A DNA stretch of 64,000 bases. Origin: an uncultured Desulfobacter sp. Lineage in GTDB: Bacteria > Desulfobacterota > Desulfobacteria > Desulfobacterales > Desulfobacteraceae. This document shows, piece by piece, positions 1 through 8,826 of this stretch. A model generated the notes under the pieces. The model made no database searches, was not told the DNA's origin, and saw only the letters and a list, made by a program, of their open reading frames with translations. Every line of letters starts with the position of its first letter. The first letter of the stretch is position 1. Made by a program: the position numbers and the translations under genes. The stretch spans positions 2,914,001-2,978,000 of the forward strand of contig NZ_OY762229.1 in the NCBI RefSeq assembly GCF_963665355.1, written 5' to 3'.

Positions 1-1563
1 AAATCTGGTAAAGGCCAGGTGGTTGACATTGTTGTGCTCTGCCGATTTCTTATAATTTTCAAACTCTTCCATGTTGTAGATCCGCCCGGGCAGTACCTCC
101 ATCTGGGCGGTGGTCCGGGTATCCGTGTCCAGGGAAATGTAATACTTGTGGTCATCCACACAGATTTCATACCCGTCATAAAGGGTATAGACATTGCCCA
201 GAAGGGTGATCAGCTTTTCAAAATGGGAGATTCTCTTGGCATAGCGCTCACCTTCCTGGTTTTTGCCCACATGCCGGTACTCGGCCATGAAGAGGCAGTG
301 TTCGGGCAACAGCAGCAGCTCATCCTTGTTGAACTCCTTGAGGATGTGCTTTTTAATGGCCTTTCTGACCTTTTCGGACTTGGTGGGGCGGCCTGAAATC
401 AGAAAATAGATGCCGGACAGATTTCTGTCCTTGCGCCACTCATTGAGCAGGCCTGCCTGTTTGCCGCATAACAGTTCCAGGAACCGTGAAAAATCCCTTG
501 CAAGGAACCGGTCATTGTCCCACCAGGGGCCGGTCTCCTCCGGTGAGCGGGTCTGGGCAAAGGCCTCGGCAAAATATTCCCCGGCCTTTCGTTCGGAAAA
601 GGATTCCTTGCGGTTCAGGGCCGTGGTGATGCCAAGGGCCGGATCCTGGTAGGTGTTGGCCAGAAGAACGCTGACATCCGTGGTCAGTCCGCCAATGTCA
701 ATGTGGCACACCACAAACTGAAGATTATCGGCATTGGGATCGCGCTGGGCCGCATGGGAAAAGATAAAATCCACATCCTTGAGATTGGGCAGCCGGTCTT
801 TCTGGCCGGACAGGTCCCAGAACGGCAACAGTTTGATCAGGTTCAGGAAATAAAGCTCGCACGCCCCGCTCTCATCGGCGGAAATATTGACAAAAGTTTT
901 TCTCAAATGCCTTAAATCACTTGGGAAAAGCCATTTCCATTTCCGGTCCGAGGAGAGATTCATGCACACGGAATAGATATTTTCCTTGTACCCGTTTCTC
1001 AAGTTTTCAATGAACAGGTCCGGCACCGTCACCCGGATCTCCGTAATCACCGGAATTGCAGGTCCGTTCCAGGGCCGGTCCTTGTTGGGTTCGGTGATGT
1101 ACCTGAAACTGTATTCAAGTATTTTTTTGATGTACAGCTTGAACTGGGGAACATTGCCTTTGTAGGCTGCAAATTTGGAGGCAAATTCATATTTGGCGCT
1201 TTTCACAACCTGACTTGAGCTCACATAGTCTTCACCCATATTGGGAACAAAGGCAAAATCCCGCTCATCCCCGGAAGGCGGATTGATAAAGGCCGAAGGG
1301 AATCCCCCCTGGGCATCGGAGTCTCCGTGGACCACATACTGCCATGAGTCGGTGATCTTATCCCGGCCAAAACTGCAGGGCCAGCACAGAACGCTGGTCC
1401 GGTAGGAGCCGAAATCAATGAAAAGTATATATTCCTCGTGGTTCTGGACGTCCCTTGGGGTGCGTCCGGCAATGGTTTCATAGTACAGTTTGCCGTCATC
1501 CTCCAGTTCCAGCTGGAACTGGTCCACTTCCTTTTTTTTGCGTTTGAACAGATTAAACCACAT
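1..1563 (-). CDS. Actin/Hsp70-like ATPase domain protein (3' end outside window)
   Basis: The reading frame is open for 521 codons from ATG 1563 and runs off the window, so the C-terminus is missing. Actin-fold nucleotide-binding motifs are readable: phosphate-1 'IDFGSYRTSV' at about residues 49-58, phosphate-2 'IDIGGLTTDVSVLL' near residue 286, and an adenosine-type 'ISGRPTK' near 389. There is no signal peptide or membrane span, so the protein is probably cytoplasmic. The N-terminus has a basic stretch (KRKKK). The start overlaps the end of the upstream P-loop-like gene by 11 bp, so the two are probably translated together. The arrangement of a large actin-like ATPase with a P-loop partner recalls the SrfB/SrfC 'virulence factor' pair of enterobacteria, but family membership is only an inference. 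No function can be assigned. Confidence 0.7.
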   Translation of the reverse strand, partial: MWFNLFKRKKKEVDQFQLELEDDGKLYYETIAGRTPRDVQNHEEYILFIDFGSYRTSVLCWPCSFGRDKITDSWQYVVHGDSDAQGGFPSAFINPPSGDERDFAFVPNMGEDYVSSSQVVKSAKYEFASKFAAYKGNVPQFKLYIKKILEYSFRYITEPNKDRPWNGPAIPVITEIRVTVPDLFIENLRNGYKENIYSVCMNLSSDRKWKWLFPSDLRHLRKTFVNISADESGACELYFLNLIKLLPFWDLSGQKDRLPNLKDVDFIFSHAAQRDPNADNLQFVVCHIDIGGLTTDVSVLLANTYQDPALGITTALNRKESFSERKAGEYFAEAFAQTRSPEETGPWWDNDRFLARDFSRFLELLCGKQAGLLNEWRKDRNLSGIYFLISGRPTKSEKVRKAIKKHILKEFNKDELLLLPEHCLFMAEYRHVGKNQEGERYAKRISHFEKLITLLGNVYTLYDGYEICVDDHKYYISLDTDTRTTAQMEVLPGRIYNMEEFENYKKSAEHNNVNHLAFTRF

Positions 1564-3058
1564 GTTGGGCATCCTCTTTAATACGTCTTTCAACAAGGGT
1601 AAAATCGCCGCGCACCAGCATATTGGGAACATAAAATTCCGCCATGTTCATGATGATGTGGGGCAAATCCCTCTCCCTTGCACTTAAAAAGCCTTTGTTG
1701 TCCGGGTCCAGGCGATGGTGCATGTTGTGCCACAGGACCTCGGCAATGGCCTTGCTTTTGGGGCTGTCGGCCAGAAACTGGTCCAGGTACTGGGTGAATA
1801 TGGTGCTCCAGAATGCCTGGTGGTCCTGGATCATTCCGTCTTCGCTGTATTTGAACTCCTGGTCGAAAAAGTGCCGAAGATTCTGGTAGGTATCCTTGAG
1901 AATGGCTTTGCGTATGCGCTCCTTGACTTCGGCCACCTCATCATAGCTTTCAATTTCATAGAGCAGGTCAACGGCCTGGGTGTGAATTTTTTCAGCCTTC
2001 CTGATCCAGGGCATCAGAAACATATTGTCCAGGGCGTCCTTGATATTGGAGGTGGTGCAGATCTCTCCCAGCATCTGCCGGGACCAGGCAATGCCTCCGT
2101 CCTTCTGGATCTGGTCTTTAATTTCACGTAAATCTTTGTATCGGGACAGGTTGCGTATCCAGTTATCCACGTGGGGACCCGGGGAGATAAAGTTCACCGG
2201 ATATTGGCTGTTGCACGGGTTGATAAGCTGGACCACGGTTTCAAAGGCTTTATAACTTTTGAAATCGCTTTCCAGATCCTGTTCCACATTGGTGTTGCCG
2301 CAATAGCTTGCCACGGCACTGTCTCCCTGCAGGGACAGGATCAGCGGCAGTTTCTGGTAGGCGTGGGTGGTCTCCAGCACCGTACGGTACTTTTTGAGAA
2401 TGGCATCCAGGGGATGGCCCGGGGGGATGGCGATTTTGTGCTGGAAACAGGCCACAAGAATGCCGGGGTAACGTTCCAGGCAGTCCAGCATGTTGGCCTG
2501 GAATTTTTCATGGCGCTCCTTCTGGAAGGCAATGGCGTCGGCCCCCTCTTTGATGCCCGGATATTCAATCACCGGCAGGGTCATGGGGGTCTGGTTTTCG
2601 GGAACGGCCACCCGGATGAGATAATCATCCGGATCCGCCCCGGAGGACAGGTCGTACAGGCGGTTGAACTGCTCCTGGGTCAACCGGTCCCGGATCACAT
2701 TGCCCGTGGAGATGCTGATCTGGCTGACCACCACATCGTCGGTCCAGGATACCGGTTCCACAAGGCAGGGAACTGCCGTGTTCTCCGAGGTGTTGCGCTG
2801 CTTGACCGCAAAAAGTTCGCGAAGTTTATCATTGTCAAACAGGTCCAGAAGATAGCTGGTCTTAAAGGATTTGTCCGTGCCCGTGATATGGATATATACG
2901 GGCAGATCCGTGTCCGGTGCCGTTTTCAGGCACTGCTGGCAGCGATCAATGACCTTGTCCACACGCTCGGTCTGCCGGGCCGGCAGGCCGGCAAGCTGTT
3001 GGACAATCTCCTTGATTGCGTTCTGGATTTTTAAAAGCCGGGCTGTGTTGTCAAACAT
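1553..3058 (-). CDS. Degenerate P-loop / GTPase-like protein
   Basis: A 501-residue soluble protein. Near the N-terminus lies 'ITGTDKSFKTSYLLDLF' (about 58-74), placed like a Walker A loop after a beta strand, but the glycine before the lysine is replaced by Phe. About 100 residues later 'LPVIEYPGIKEG' (161-172) resembles the DxPG G3 motif of dynamin-like GTPases, with Glu in place of Asp. The rest looks helical and no further family is recognised. It lies between the one-span membrane protein upstream (50-bp gap) and the actin-like ATPase downstream (11-bp overlap), so the three form a likely operon. Either nucleotide binding is lost or this is a divergent GTPase. A SrfC-like role is speculation. 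Confidence 0.6.
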   Translation of the reverse strand: MFDNTARLLKIQNAIKEIVQQLAGLPARQTERVDKVIDRCQQCLKTAPDTDLPVYIHITGTDKSFKTSYLLDLFDNDKLRELFAVKQRNTSENTAVPCLVEPVSWTDDVVVSQISISTGNVIRDRLTQEQFNRLYDLSSGADPDDYLIRVAVPENQTPMTLPVIEYPGIKEGADAIAFQKERHEKFQANMLDCLERYPGILVACFQHKIAIPPGHPLDAILKKYRTVLETTHAYQKLPLILSLQGDSAVASYCGNTNVEQDLESDFKSYKAFETVVQLINPCNSQYPVNFISPGPHVDNWIRNLSRYKDLREIKDQIQKDGGIAWSRQMLGEICTTSNIKDALDNMFLMPWIRKAEKIHTQAVDLLYEIESYDEVAEVKERIRKAILKDTYQNLRHFFDQEFKYSEDGMIQDHQAFWSTIFTQYLDQFLADSPKSKAIAEVLWHNMHHRLDPDNKGFLSARERDLPHIIMNMAEFYVPNMLVRGDFTLVERRIKEDAQHVV

Positions 3059-3108
3059 ATGGTTAAATAGAACTCCTTGATGCTGATGTCTTAAAAAAAC
3101 ATTAAGTC

Positions 3109-4986
3109 TTATGGCATTTTTACAATCTGATAATTTCCGTCCTTGGCCTTAACAATTTGAAGCTGTGTGTCGGCGGTTTCAACGGTCATGTCCGTGATGT
3201 CGTGGCGGAAGCATAAGGTGATGCTGTCCCTGGATACCATAAAAGTAAACGGGTTGAACAGGTTGACGCTGGCCTTCTCAAAGGTGGTGGATGTGCCGTC
3301 CCTGAATTTTGCCTTAAAGCTGTCCAGGGGCTCAAACAACCGGATGATATTGGTGGTGCCCGGCGTAATGGTTACGGACTGAACCGAGAAGCTGTCATCC
3401 TTGGAGAGCTGTATCAGGGTGGTGTTGAACTGGATGGGGTCACGTTTCAGGGAGACATTGGCCTCCTGCTCAAAGGATGATTTGGTGATCAGGTTGGACA
3501 GCACCAGGCTCGTGATGGGATCATTGGTCTGGATGCCGTATTTCCCCTTGGCGTCTCCCATGAGCAGTTCCCGGTGGACACTGGCCTTGATCCGGTCCTG
3601 GGACAGTCTGGAAAGGCCCATGGCATTGATCCGCTCGTTAATGATGCCAAGCTGGTTGATCTGGCCGGTTTCAGTACTGAAATAGGTCAGTGAACTTTCC
3701 GACAGTTTCAGCTCCCTTGCCTGGTTGTCATCCAGGGCATACCAGGCCATGTCCGCAGGCAGATTTTTGTCTTCCAGAACCAGGTTTCCGATGCGTTTGG
3801 GCACAAGTGTGGCGTTGTCCTGGTGGAAGAAGGCGGCAAAATCAAGACCGCCGGAATTGTTGTTCCGGGTGAGCAGATACCAGGATCTGCCGTTTATTTT
3901 GGTGTCAATGCGAAGGGGGGTAAAGGTGTAAACATTTTCCAGAAAGCCTTTCATTTTATAGCTGATGCGGTCGCTGGCCATGAGTTCTGCAAAGGCATTT
4001 TCATCCCGGATTTTTTTAAAATCATGGTAGGAGATCATGTTCTCCTTCATGTAATTGGAGATTTCAGTGTGTTTGATGTTCAAATCACCGACTTTAAAAT
4101 AAAAAATGTTGGCGGCATAACCGGACTGCAGGGTTGAGTAAATCCGGGCCAGGCGCATGAACTGTGTCCCTGCCAGAACCTCCCTGCGGGAGCTGATCAG
4201 TTCTTCAACCTGATTGTTATAGTTGAAATATACAAACAGGATCAGCCGGCTTCCCCGGTTCATCTCCTGATCGCCCTCCTGGCGGTAGTCGGGCAGGGAC
4301 ATGGTGTCAAGCATGTGGGAGACATATTCGGTTTTTAACAGCTTTTTAGCCACATCCTTCTGTTCCGGCCGTCCCTCCTTGAGCCAGGCAGATAAGTCGG
4401 GAAATACGGATTGGTAAAATTGCATTTCAGGGCCGGTTTTCTGGCCCATGCCGGTGATAAAGGGAATGTTTTTTAACAGATGGCCGTATTGGGATCCGCC
4501 CAGGACAATCAGGGAAATGAGCAGCAGCGCGGCAAACCAGGGGAACAGGCGCCGTTTCATTTTACTTATGCCTTTTTGTTTCTGGAGCAGCGAAAGCAGA
4601 GCCGTTACACGCTCCTTGCCCAGAAAGGTGTCATTGTGCACCACGTTGCCCCCGTAGGCCACAAGGCTTTTCTTTTTATCCCGGGACTTAAAAAAAGCCC
4701 AGGCAAAGCCGATGTTGTCGCCCCTGGCAACACGGACAGTCAGATAATCCACCAGGGCTTTACGTTCGGCCCCGGTCAGTTTGTTAAAGGATGTAGGTTC
4801 CATGTCCGGGTCAAGCTCAATTAACCCGTTCACCGGAATAATTCGGATCTCCATGTGGGGCCCGATACTCTGGTAGCGCCGGACATCCTGGAAAAAAGTG
4901 CATTCCGAAGGTATTTTTACCTTATATATTAGCGGACTGTCGCTGACCTGTTTAAGCGCCAGTTCAAAATCATTTAAGCGTCCCAT
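3109..4986 (-). CDS. Single-span membrane protein of unknown function
   Basis: 625 residues. An N-terminal domain of about 140 residues with no signal peptide is followed by a basic KMKRR patch and one hydrophobic helix (about 148-165). A large domain of about 450 residues then follows, predicted to be periplasmic from the positive-inside rule. No catalytic motif or known family was recognised. It is the first gene of the minus-strand trio with the P-loop-like and actin-like proteins, and could tether them to the inner membrane. The start ATG at 4986 is preceded on the minus strand by AAGGAGAA, a good ribosome site. It is divergent from the YbjQ/M48 operon across a 307-bp gap. Confidence 0.6.
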   Translation of the reverse strand: MGRLNDFELALKQVSDSPLIYKVKIPSECTFFQDVRRYQSIGPHMEIRIIPVNGLIELDPDMEPTSFNKLTGAERKALVDYLTVRVARGDNIGFAWAFFKSRDKKKSLVAYGGNVVHNDTFLGKERVTALLSLLQKQKGISKMKRRLFPWFAALLLISLIVLGGSQYGHLLKNIPFITGMGQKTGPEMQFYQSVFPDLSAWLKEGRPEQKDVAKKLLKTEYVSHMLDTMSLPDYRQEGDQEMNRGSRLILFVYFNYNNQVEELISSRREVLAGTQFMRLARIYSTLQSGYAANIFYFKVGDLNIKHTEISNYMKENMISYHDFKKIRDENAFAELMASDRISYKMKGFLENVYTFTPLRIDTKINGRSWYLLTRNNNSGGLDFAAFFHQDNATLVPKRIGNLVLEDKNLPADMAWYALDDNQARELKLSESSLTYFSTETGQINQLGIINERINAMGLSRLSQDRIKASVHRELLMGDAKGKYGIQTNDPITSLVLSNLITKSSFEQEANVSLKRDPIQFNTTLIQLSKDDSFSVQSVTITPGTTNIIRLFEPLDSFKAKFRDGTSTTFEKASVNLFNPFTFMVSRDSITLCFRHDITDMTVETADTQLQIVKAKDGNYQIVKMP

Positions 4987-5207
4987 ATGGGGTAATTCTC
5001 CTTAAGCAGTATCCATATTCTTTGTGCTGTATCTTTTATCATTGCCATCTTGATAAAGCAAAAAAACATATCATATAAGTTGCTGAAAAAACAGAGTCAA
5101 AAAAAGTAAAAATGATATGCCCGAAGTGTGCCGGCCTGTGCGGCTGCAGTGGATACCGGCCGATTCATTGCCAAAGCCGTTGATTTCAATGTTATCCTCC
5201 ATTTAGC

Positions 5208-5237
5208 TTGACATCGGGCAGGCTGCCGTCCAAAATA
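5208..5237 (+). promoter_or_regulatory. Candidate sigma-70 promoter for the YbjQ/M48 operon
   Basis: TTGACA at 5208-5213, then a 17-bp spacer and an A/T-rich -10-like hexamer (CAAAAT, 5231-5236). It lies 57 bp before the first YbjQ start, in the divergent gap 4987-5293. The -35 is perfect and the -10 is weak. Nothing else was recognised in this gap apart from A/T-rich stretches on the side of the minus-strand trio. Confidence 0.35.
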
Positions 5238-5293
5238 AATGGCATTCATGTTTCTTTAACATTCCGAAAATCAGAAAATCAGGAGGTCAAAAA

Positions 5294-5608
5294 ATGCTGA
5301 TGACAAACACCGAAGAAATTCCAGGTAGAAGAACGACGGCATTCCATGGTGTGGTATCGGGCAGCACAGTGCGGGCCAAACATGTGGGCCGGGACCTGAT
5401 GGCATCATTGAAAAACATTTTCGGCGGGGAGCTTAAGGGCTACACCGAGCTTTTACAGGAATCCCGGGACCAGGCCATTGAGCGCATGCTGTCCCAGGCC
5501 CAGCAGATGGGGGCCAATGCTGTTGTTAATGTCCGGTTTTCAACCTCATCCGTTGCGGCAGGGGCGGCGGAGCTTTATGTCTACGGCACTGCCGTGACCG
5601 TGGAGTAG
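5294..5608 (+). CDS. YbjQ/UPF0145-family protein
   Basis: 104 residues matching the full length of the YbjQ (UPF0145, putative heavy-metal-binding) family. Family hallmarks are visible: 'KNIFGGELKGYTELL', a helix of the form ARDQAIERMLSQA, 'GANAVVNVRF' and the closing 'YGTAV'. Members form a pentameric beta-rich fold; their function is not established. Translation starts at ATG 5294 with AGGAGG a few bases upstream. It is the first gene of a three-gene operon; the next gene, three bases downstream, encodes a second, membrane-anchored copy of the same domain. Confidence 0.85.
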   Translation: MLMTNTEEIPGRRTTAFHGVVSGSTVRAKHVGRDLMASLKNIFGGELKGYTELLQESRDQAIERMLSQAQQMGANAVVNVRFSTSSVAAGAAELYVYGTAVTVE

Positions 5609-5611
5609 GCC

Positions 5612-6061
5612 ATGGAACAGCTGATAATTTTTATTATTCTGATTATGCTGGGCTATATTTTCGGACGTGTGGCCGAATCAAAACACTACCGTTCCATTGA
5701 AGACCGGGAACAGTTCTGGATGACCCGGCCGGCCAGCACATATAAAACAGTCAGCGATTCGGGACGCACGATCCGAAAAAGTGAACTGGTGTGCGGCAAT
5801 GTGGTCATCTCAGTGGATTATTTCAAACGCATTGTGGCGGGTCTGCGAAATATTTTCGGCGGTGAGGTCCGTGCGTATGAAACCCTTCTGGATCGGGCCC
5901 GGCGTGAGGCGATACTCCGGCTGCATGAATCCAGCGGCGATGCCGATGAAATTATTAATCTGCGCCTGGAAACCTCATCCATTTACAAGGGCAAAAGAAA
6001 ACAGGTCGGGTCTGTGGAGGTCCTGGCCTATGGTACAGCCGTATATTTTGAACCACACTGA
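5612..6061 (+). CDS. Membrane-anchored YbjQ-family protein
   Basis: 149 residues. An N-terminal hydrophobic helix (about 3-20) is followed by a linker and a YbjQ-type domain (about 55-149) containing 'LRNIFGGEVRAYETLL', 'ADEIINLRLETSS' and a final 'AYGTAVYFEPH'. It is a paralogue of the preceding soluble protein, with the canonical GANAVV strand replaced by DADEIINL. Its stop codon overlaps the ATG of the M48 protease (TGATG), indicating coupled translation. The pairing of a soluble and an anchored copy suggests hetero-oligomerisation at the membrane next to the protease, which is an inference. Confidence 0.8.
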   Translation: MEQLIIFIILIMLGYIFGRVAESKHYRSIEDREQFWMTRPASTYKTVSDSGRTIRKSELVCGNVVISVDYFKRIVAGLRNIFGGEVRAYETLLDRARREAILRLHESSGDADEIINLRLETSSIYKGKRKQVGSVEVLAYGTAVYFEPH

Positions 6062-6888
6062 TGGATTATAAACCGGCACTGCCCGAATATAACGACAACA
6101 TTTCCCGGGACAGCCCGGTCAAAGAGGCCCTGGTGCTGTTTTCCGGTGTCGTTGCCTTTTTTCTGGCGGGTTATATCATACTTGGATTTCTTGTGGATTG
6201 GGCCGTTGCCCGTATTTCGCCGGAAATGGAGGCTGCGATTTTTTCGGGGTTTTCGGTCCCGTCAGACCTGACAACCCAGCAGGATCGCTCCTGCCAGGCC
6301 GCGCTCCAGCAGCTTGCAGATGGTTTGCGAAAATGCTGTGAGATTGATTGCCCTGTGAAAATTGTCGTCATTCCATCGGATACAGCCAATGCCATGGCCC
6401 TGGCCGGGGGGAACATCGTCGTTTTTTCAGGGATTTTTGACAGGGTCTCTTCGGAAAACGGTATGGCCTTTGTGCTGGCCCATGAACTGGGGCATTTCAA
6501 AAACAGGGATCATCTCCGGGGCATGGGCCGGGGCATTGTCCTTACAGTGCTTTCCGCACTTCTGACAGGTTCCGGTTCAAATATGACCCAACTGATGGCT
6601 CCGGGCGTCCAGCTGACCCAGGCCCGGTACTCCCGGCAGCGGGAAAGCATGGCCGACGCCCGGGCTTTGGAAACCCTGGTCTGCTACTATGGTCATGCCG
6701 GTGGGGCCGATGAATTTTTTCAAGCCATGAAAGAAGAACAAGATTCGACAATGTTCATGGCATATTTTGCATCCCATCCCGAGTGCGAGGCCCGCATTGC
6801 CGCTTTAGAAAACGCGATCAACGTCCGGCATTTTGATATCCGGGCCGGCAAGCCTCTGCCGGAAGTGTTTAAGTTAATTAAAAACTGA
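6061..6888 (+). CDS. M48-family membrane zinc metalloprotease
   Basis: 275 residues. A hydrophobic helix at about 24-46 anchors the protein. The catalytic domain carries the zincin motif 'FVLAHELGHFKNRDH', with HExxH supplying two His ligands and the general base. The downstream third ligand is the Glu in 'RQRESMADARALE'. 'NAMALAGGNIVVFSGIF' is the usual M48 beta-hairpin preceding the active site. The family includes HtpX and LoiP/YcaL quality-control peptidases. It is the last gene of the operon with the two YbjQ proteins, and its start overlaps the preceding stop. The 3' end overlaps by 11 bp the tail of a decayed GGDEF gene on the opposite strand. Confidence 0.85.
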   Translation: MDYKPALPEYNDNISRDSPVKEALVLFSGVVAFFLAGYIILGFLVDWAVARISPEMEAAIFSGFSVPSDLTTQQDRSCQAALQQLADGLRKCCEIDCPVKIVVIPSDTANAMALAGGNIVVFSGIFDRVSSENGMAFVLAHELGHFKNRDHLRGMGRGIVLTVLSALLTGSGSNMTQLMAPGVQLTQARYSRQRESMADARALETLVCYYGHAGGADEFFQAMKEEQDSTMFMAYFASHPECEARIAALENAINVRHFDIRAGKPLPEVFKLIKN

Positions 6889-6985
6889 TAACTTGATTTC
6901 GACCATTGTTTTTCGCCATATACGTAGCCTTGTCGGCATTTTGCCGTAACTGGTCCATATCGGATGCGTCATAGTGTCATTGACA
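6878..6985 (-). pseudogene. GGDEF-domain C-terminal remnant
   Basis: The minus strand encodes about 33 residues between two stops, including 'LRQNADKATYMAKNNGRNQV'. This is the conserved last helix and strand of diguanylate cyclase GGDEF domains (usual form ADKALYxAKxxGRNxV). No start codon or upstream catalytic part remains; a TGA precedes it at about 6985. It is the relic of a diguanylate cyclase gene removed between the M48 protease and the histidine kinase. Confidence 0.6.
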
Positions 6986-7029
6986 GTTTTGAATTTGACT
7001 CTTTTGATTTCCATGTCATCGTTGTGAAC

Positions 7030-8826
7030 TTAACAGGAGAACGCAAGTTTGATTGCCTGGCCGATATCGGTCATGGTATAGGGCTTTCTAAGATATCTGC
7101 CTGCGCCCAGGCGCTGCATTTCCCTGACTCGTTCGGTCTGGGAAAATCCGCTGGTGATCAGCGTTTTTTGGCCCGGATTTATTTTTATGATCTCTTTATA
7201 CGTATCCAGACCATCCATGCTGCCGGGCAGAATCATGTCAAGGATAACCAGATCCGCAGGATTGTTTTTGAACTCACGCACACCGTCTTCACCGGTGGAT
7301 ACAGCACGGGCCTGATATCCCAGTCGTGTCAGTATTAAAATACCGACTTCCTGCTGCTCTTTTACGTCATCAATGATCAGTATGCGTTCACCATTGCCTT
7401 TCAGCTCCGAGGTGGACTGTTCGGCCGGCTGGATAACGGCTTCCCGGGTAACAGGGAAATAGATGCACACTTCGGTGCCTTGGCCGGGAGTGCTTTTCAG
7501 GTCAATATACCCGTTGTGGTCTTTTACCGTTCCCCATATAACGGCCATGCCAAGCCCGGTTCCGCTGCGGCCCATGACTTTTTTGGAGTAAAAGGGCTCA
7601 AATATGTGTGCAATGTCCGAAGGGCTGATACCCTGGCCTGAATCACACACTCTGAGCACAGCATAAATTCCCTCTTTTATCTCTTCATATCCTTTAATCG
7701 CCCGGTCAACGTATTGGTTGGCCGTTGAGATTATGATGGTGTCATTGTGGTCGCAGGCCTCTGCAGCATTGGAAATCAGGTTCATGACTATTTTTGACAG
7801 GTGAACAGCTGAACCCCGGATGTTTAACAGATCCTGAGCCGGCCTGTTTTCAATTTTAATTCCGGGATGTCCCTTGGTCAGTTCAATAAATTCCGGGGAG
7901 TCCAGGTAGTCCCGGACAACGGTGTTAAGCTGGACCACGTCCATGCCGGGTACGTTTCTTCGGGCCAGAGTTAAAAGATCCTGTACAATCAGAGCTGCCC
8001 TTTTGCCCGATCTCTTCATGGCCAGAAGAGGTTTTCGCAAGGCGTTGTTTTCGGGGATATCCATAAGCAGAAGGTCCGGATAACTAACCAGGCCCGTGAG
8101 GATATTGTTCAGATCATGGGCCACCCCGCCGGCCAGCATGCCGATGGTTTCCATTCTTTCAGACCGCCTGAGTTGTTCTGCCAGTTTTGTTCTTTCGCTG
8201 ATGTCATGCAGAAAATTGAGTGTGGCGTGCTGATTTTCCCATGTGATGGGGATTGAATTGATGTGCACCCACATGATGCCTTTTTTTTTGTTTATCATGC
8301 GAAAGGAGCAGCTGTTTGTTGTGGTGGATGGATCACCCTGCTGTTGGGTAAAACGCTTCATGGTGGACATGTCGTCCGGGTGGACGAACTGGAGCAGGGG
8401 TTTTCCGACCATAGATTCCGTGTCAATGCCTGTAAATTCAGCTGTCTTGGGGTTGGCGAATTTTACCCGTAAATCCTGGGAGACGAAAATAGCTTCTCCT
8501 GCATGGTTTACCAGTGTGCTGTAACTGGCTTCGCTGTAGCGCAGAGCTTCTTCCGTACGGTGTTTGGAAATTATGACTTCGAAAAGTATGGTGCCGGTAA
8601 GGGCAAAAAGTCCGATCACGATCAGCCTGGAGACCATTTGGTAGGGCGAAACCCGGAGCATCAGCGTGTCCATAAGAGAGGTTGGTTCACTGAACATGAG
8701 CGCCAGTAAATTTTTTTCAAACGAGACATAGGACCACAGGCTGTCAATGACCCAGTAGATCAGGCAGAAAATCACCAGGACTGAATAATATTTCAGCCGC
8801 TTATTTTTACTGGCAGATATTGTCAT
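7030..8826 (-). CDS. Hybrid PAS sensor histidine kinase with receiver domain
   Basis: 598 residues. Two N-terminal membrane helices (about 13-33 and 64-85) enclose a short outer loop. Then come a PAS domain (about 95-215), a dimerisation/phosphoacceptor helix with 'GGVAHDLNNIL', an HATPase domain with 'LISNAAEAC' (N box), 'VCDSGQGIS' (G1) and 'GTGLGMAVIWGTV' (G2), and a C-terminal receiver domain with 'DLVILDMILPG' supplying the phosphoacceptor Asp. The N-box and H-box belong to the NtrB/HWE-like group common in deltaproteobacteria. The start overlaps the end of the substrate-binding lipoprotein gene by 20 bp. The lipoprotein probably senses the ligand and passes the signal to this kinase. 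No DNA-binding partner lies nearby. Confidence 0.88.
   Translation of the reverse strand: MTISASKNKRLKYYSVLVIFCLIYWVIDSLWSYVSFEKNLLALMFSEPTSLMDTLMLRVSPYQMVSRLIVIGLFALTGTILFEVIISKHRTEEALRYSEASYSTLVNHAGEAIFVSQDLRVKFANPKTAEFTGIDTESMVGKPLLQFVHPDDMSTMKRFTQQQGDPSTTTNSCSFRMINKKKGIMWVHINSIPITWENQHATLNFLHDISERTKLAEQLRRSERMETIGMLAGGVAHDLNNILTGLVSYPDLLLMDIPENNALRKPLLAMKRSGKRAALIVQDLLTLARRNVPGMDVVQLNTVVRDYLDSPEFIELTKGHPGIKIENRPAQDLLNIRGSAVHLSKIVMNLISNAAEACDHNDTIIISTANQYVDRAIKGYEEIKEGIYAVLRVCDSGQGISPSDIAHIFEPFYSKKVMGRSGTGLGMAVIWGTVKDHNGYIDLKSTPGQGTEVCIYFPVTREAVIQPAEQSTSELKGNGERILIIDDVKEQQEVGILILTRLGYQARAVSTGEDGVREFKNNPADLVILDMILPGSMDGLDTYKEIIKINPGQKTLITSGFSQTERVREMQRLGAGRYLRKPYTMTDIGQAIKLAFSC

Noticed and set aside
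2171-3034. 287-codon plus-strand reading frame
   Set aside because: Antisense shadow of the P-loop-like gene; no motif, no ribosome site, and the minus-strand frame has family-like motifs and operon context.
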